Shown here piece after piece: positions 62,639 through 64,000 of a stretch of 64,000 nucleotides of DNA. The translations under genes were made by a program, and so were the position numbers. The notes beneath the pieces are model-generated. The model searched no databases. It saw only the letters and a program-made list of their open reading frames with translations, and was not told the origin of the DNA. The stretch lies in NCBI GenBank assembly GCA_035628135.1, contig DASPKM010000010.1:682001-746000 (forward strand), read 5' to 3'. The DNA comes from DASPKM01 sp035628135. GTDB taxonomy: Bacteria > Bacteroidota > Bacteroidia > Chitinophagales > Chitinophagaceae. Position 1 is the stretch's first letter; each line of letters starts with the position of its first letter.

Positions 62639-63328
62639 CTATTTTTTAGCAAGCGTGTTATAATAATCCACCAGCCGGGTCATGTCGTTCTCCGACCTGC
62701 CCTTTAATGAATTTTGCTTGATGTAATTGGTGAGCTCATTATACCATTTACCACTAAGCAGGTCAGTTATATCCCTCAGGCTTTTTACCCGAAGCAGGGC
62801 GTTGTTCAAAAACAGGTAATATCTTTTTTCATCAGTCACGCTAAGCTCTGTAACCGCTGAACCGTATCCTTTGGTCTCCTTTACATCTTTTTTGATTTGC
62901 TTGTACACGCGCACCGATCCTTCATTCAATTCCTGGAGCCAGGCCGACCCCATGTCATTAAACTTGAACGATGTGCTGTGAACGAATTTCATCGGGCGTC
63001 CGGCTTCATCGGATACAATTACTTCCTTAATGGGCGTAAGCGCCACCATTTCGGTGCCGGTCGCATCCCTGTAATGCAGCTTGCCTTCCAGGAGGTTCAG
63101 CTTTACATCTTCATCTTTATGTGTTTCTCCATCGGCGGTAATGATGGTGGCCTTTGCCCAATCGTTGCGCAGGTAAGGCGTGCCATCGGTAAGCCTTTGA
63201 ACTTGCTGGTTTTGGGTGATGGGCTCACCGCTAACATTTTGAAGGAAGGTGCCGCCGCGCCTGATCATCTGGCTAGTGGCCAATTGGGTAATGCAAAGGC
63301 AAAGCAATGCTATCAGAAGTGTTCTCAT
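62639..63328 (-). CDS. Secreted protein of unknown function, tandem paralogue
   Basis: The 229-residue protein has a Sec signal peptide (ending LATSQ). It mirrors the next gene: DGTPYLRNDWAKATIITADG, KLNLLEGKLHYRDATGTEMV, EKRYYLFLNNALLRVKSLRD and a C-terminus ending VDYYNTLAKK. The two genes arose by tandem duplication and have diverged well. Both products should be periplasmic or surface located. Function is unknown. Confidence 0.72.
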   Translation of the reverse strand: MRTLLIALLCLCITQLATSQMIRRGGTFLQNVSGEPITQNQQVQRLTDGTPYLRNDWAKATIITADGETHKDEDVKLNLLEGKLHYRDATGTEMVALTPIKEVIVSDEAGRPMKFVHSTSFKFNDMGSAWLQELNEGSVRVYKQIKKDVKETKGYGSAVTELSVTDEKRYYLFLNNALLRVKSLRDITDLLSGKWYNELTNYIKQNSLKGRSENDMTRLVDYYNTLAKK

Positions 63329-63405
63329 ATATGTAGAAGTTTATGTTTTGGCCAGGCCCATAAAAGGGCTTATCGCAATTTACAATTTGCCCCCGGTTAT
63401 ACCAA

Positions 63406-64000
63406 TCATAACTTTTCATAAAGCACCCTTAATTTTTCCCGGGTCATCACCTTCTCCCAATCCTTTCCCAGGGCGTTTTCCCATAGGGGTTTCATGCCCA
63501 TCGACACATTGATCATGGTATCGAATTGCTCATCGGTCAATCCCTTGCAAATGCCCTGCGGAATGTCAACCTTATTCTTTTCAACCATGCGTTTGAACTC
63601 GGCCACGCCTTCGGGATAATATTCTTCAATGTGGTTCATAACTATACAGTTGCCTATGCCGTGCTTGGTGCCCAACAGGTAACTTAGTCCATAGCTGACC
63701 GCGTGCGCCACGCCCACCTGCGAATAAGCGATGCTCATGCCCCCGGCATAAGAGGCCATCATCAGCTTGTCGTCGCTTTCTTCGTCCCAGGTATCTTTTT
63801 CAAGAAATACCTCCCTGCAAAGCTCAAGTGCTTTTTCGCCATAGCTTTTGCTGAACTCGTTGAGGTAGGTGCCCTGCAGGCTTTCAATGCAATGAATATA
63901 GCAATCCATTCCCGTGTAGAACCGCTGGTTCACGGGAGCGTTGGCGGTGAGCTGGGGGTCCAGCACTATCTGGTCGAAGGGAGTAAAGTCTGAGTTCATG
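63406..64000 (-). CDS. kdnB: Iron-containing alcohol dehydrogenase, KdnB-like, N-terminus outside the window
   Basis: About 198 C-terminal residues are present; the ATG at 63999 is an internal methionine (the MNSDFTPFDQIVLDP segment is internal in this family), so the gene continues beyond the right edge. The iron-binding histidines lie in TGMDCYIHCIESL, GVAHAVSYGLSYLLGTKHG and the preceding strand. The overall pattern matches the 3-deoxy-D-manno-octulosonate 8-oxidase KdnB, the first enzyme of 8-amino-Kdo synthesis in Shewanella, better than general Fe-ADHs. A kdnA aminotransferase is expected near by but would be outside this window. Confidence 0.7.
   Translation of the reverse strand, partial: MNSDFTPFDQIVLDPQLTANAPVNQRFYTGMDCYIHCIESLQGTYLNEFSKSYGEKALELCREVFLEKDTWDEESDDKLMMASYAGGMSIAYSQVGVAHAVSYGLSYLLGTKHGIGNCIVMNHIEEYYPEGVAEFKRMVEKNKVDIPQGICKGLTDEQFDTMINVSMGMKPLWENALGKDWEKVMTREKLRVLYEKL

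Noticed and set aside
1..64000. tRNA, rRNA, insertion sequences, prophage or plasmid genes
   Set aside because: I looked for T-loop signatures, transposase or integrase motifs and long inverted or direct repeats in all larger gaps and found none that hold up.

Overview
The window comes from a member of the Bacteroidota, most likely the Chitinophagaceae (inference). The reasons are: at least fifteen exact TAnnTTTG motifs lie at the expected distance upstream of start codons, the -7 promoter element of this phylum; Shine-Dalgarno sites are almost absent, with A-rich leaders instead; Rho carries a long charged N-terminal extension; there is a fused sensor kinase with a periplasmic beta-propeller; there is a PadR / double-PspC pair; and DUF2480 and CtlX families are present. 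It is a chromosomal, mostly housekeeping segment. I see no tRNA, rRNA, CRISPR array, insertion sequence or prophage module.

Layout. 1-5.4 kb: a CtlX-type hydrolase (cut by the window edge), then a tightly coupled minus-strand operon mnmH / secreted esterase / selD for selenouridine in tRNA, then two envelope proteins. 5.4-9 kb: rho and asnS, divergent. 9-15.7 kb: a lone ExbD with a polytopic GT-C-like protein, facing a minus-strand operon (DUF3089 hydrolase, GT-C-like protein, GT2 dolichyl-phosphate-mannose-synthase-like enzyme, DUF2304, methyltransferase) that looks like polyprenyl-phosphate sugar and surface glycan work. 15.7-25.5 kb: a 2OG-Fe(II) oxygenase, a padR/pspC stress pair, a TIKI/TraB-like protein, gcvT, an SRPBCC protein, comB and feoB. 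25.6-36 kb: a zinc carboxypeptidase, secreted proteins of unknown function, a HAD hydrolase, a DMT exporter, an aminotransferase, two rhomboid proteases in tandem and an EEP-family hydrolase. 36-42.6 kb: cysS, mnmG, an HNH-type nuclease gene lodged between mnmG and ybeY, then feoA, nadD and a class-A-like serine hydrolase. 42.6-52 kb: an M20 amidohydrolase, chrA, a dihaem cytochrome c, a hemerythrin, a lipoprotein and a two-component system. 52-64 kb: DUF72, nadA, a 576-bp AT-rich divergent intergenic region with DnaA-box-like sites, ppiD, DUF2480, a Tat-exported TIM-barrel protein, an FGE-sulfatase-domain protein, corA, two tandem paralogues of unknown function, and the C-terminal part of a KdnB-like iron alcohol dehydrogenase.

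How the genes fit together. mnmH and mnmG both act on the wobble uridine U34 of tRNAs, and selD supplies selenophosphate to MnmH; no selA or selB is visible, so the only selenium use seen here is tRNA selenouridine. nadA and nadD are two steps of NAD synthesis. feoA and feoB are separated by about 15 kb. The sensor kinase and its NarL-type regulator are adjacent, but the regulator appears to have its own promoter.

Most unusual signals. (1) The HNH gene is preceded by a 193-bp region with seven GGAAC/GTTCC pentamers, some overlapping its predicted promoter and start codon. (2) Several genes (cysS, the DUF2480 gene, the HAD gene, mnmG, the HNH gene) have a perfect -7 box 4-7 nt from the start codon, which predicts leaderless or nearly leaderless mRNAs. 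(3) An 8-nt repeat family (YYAATGAC) occurs in three intergenic blocks. (4) An uncharacterised secreted esterase is embedded in the selenium operon. (5) An origin-like cluster of DnaA boxes lies between nadA and ppiD.
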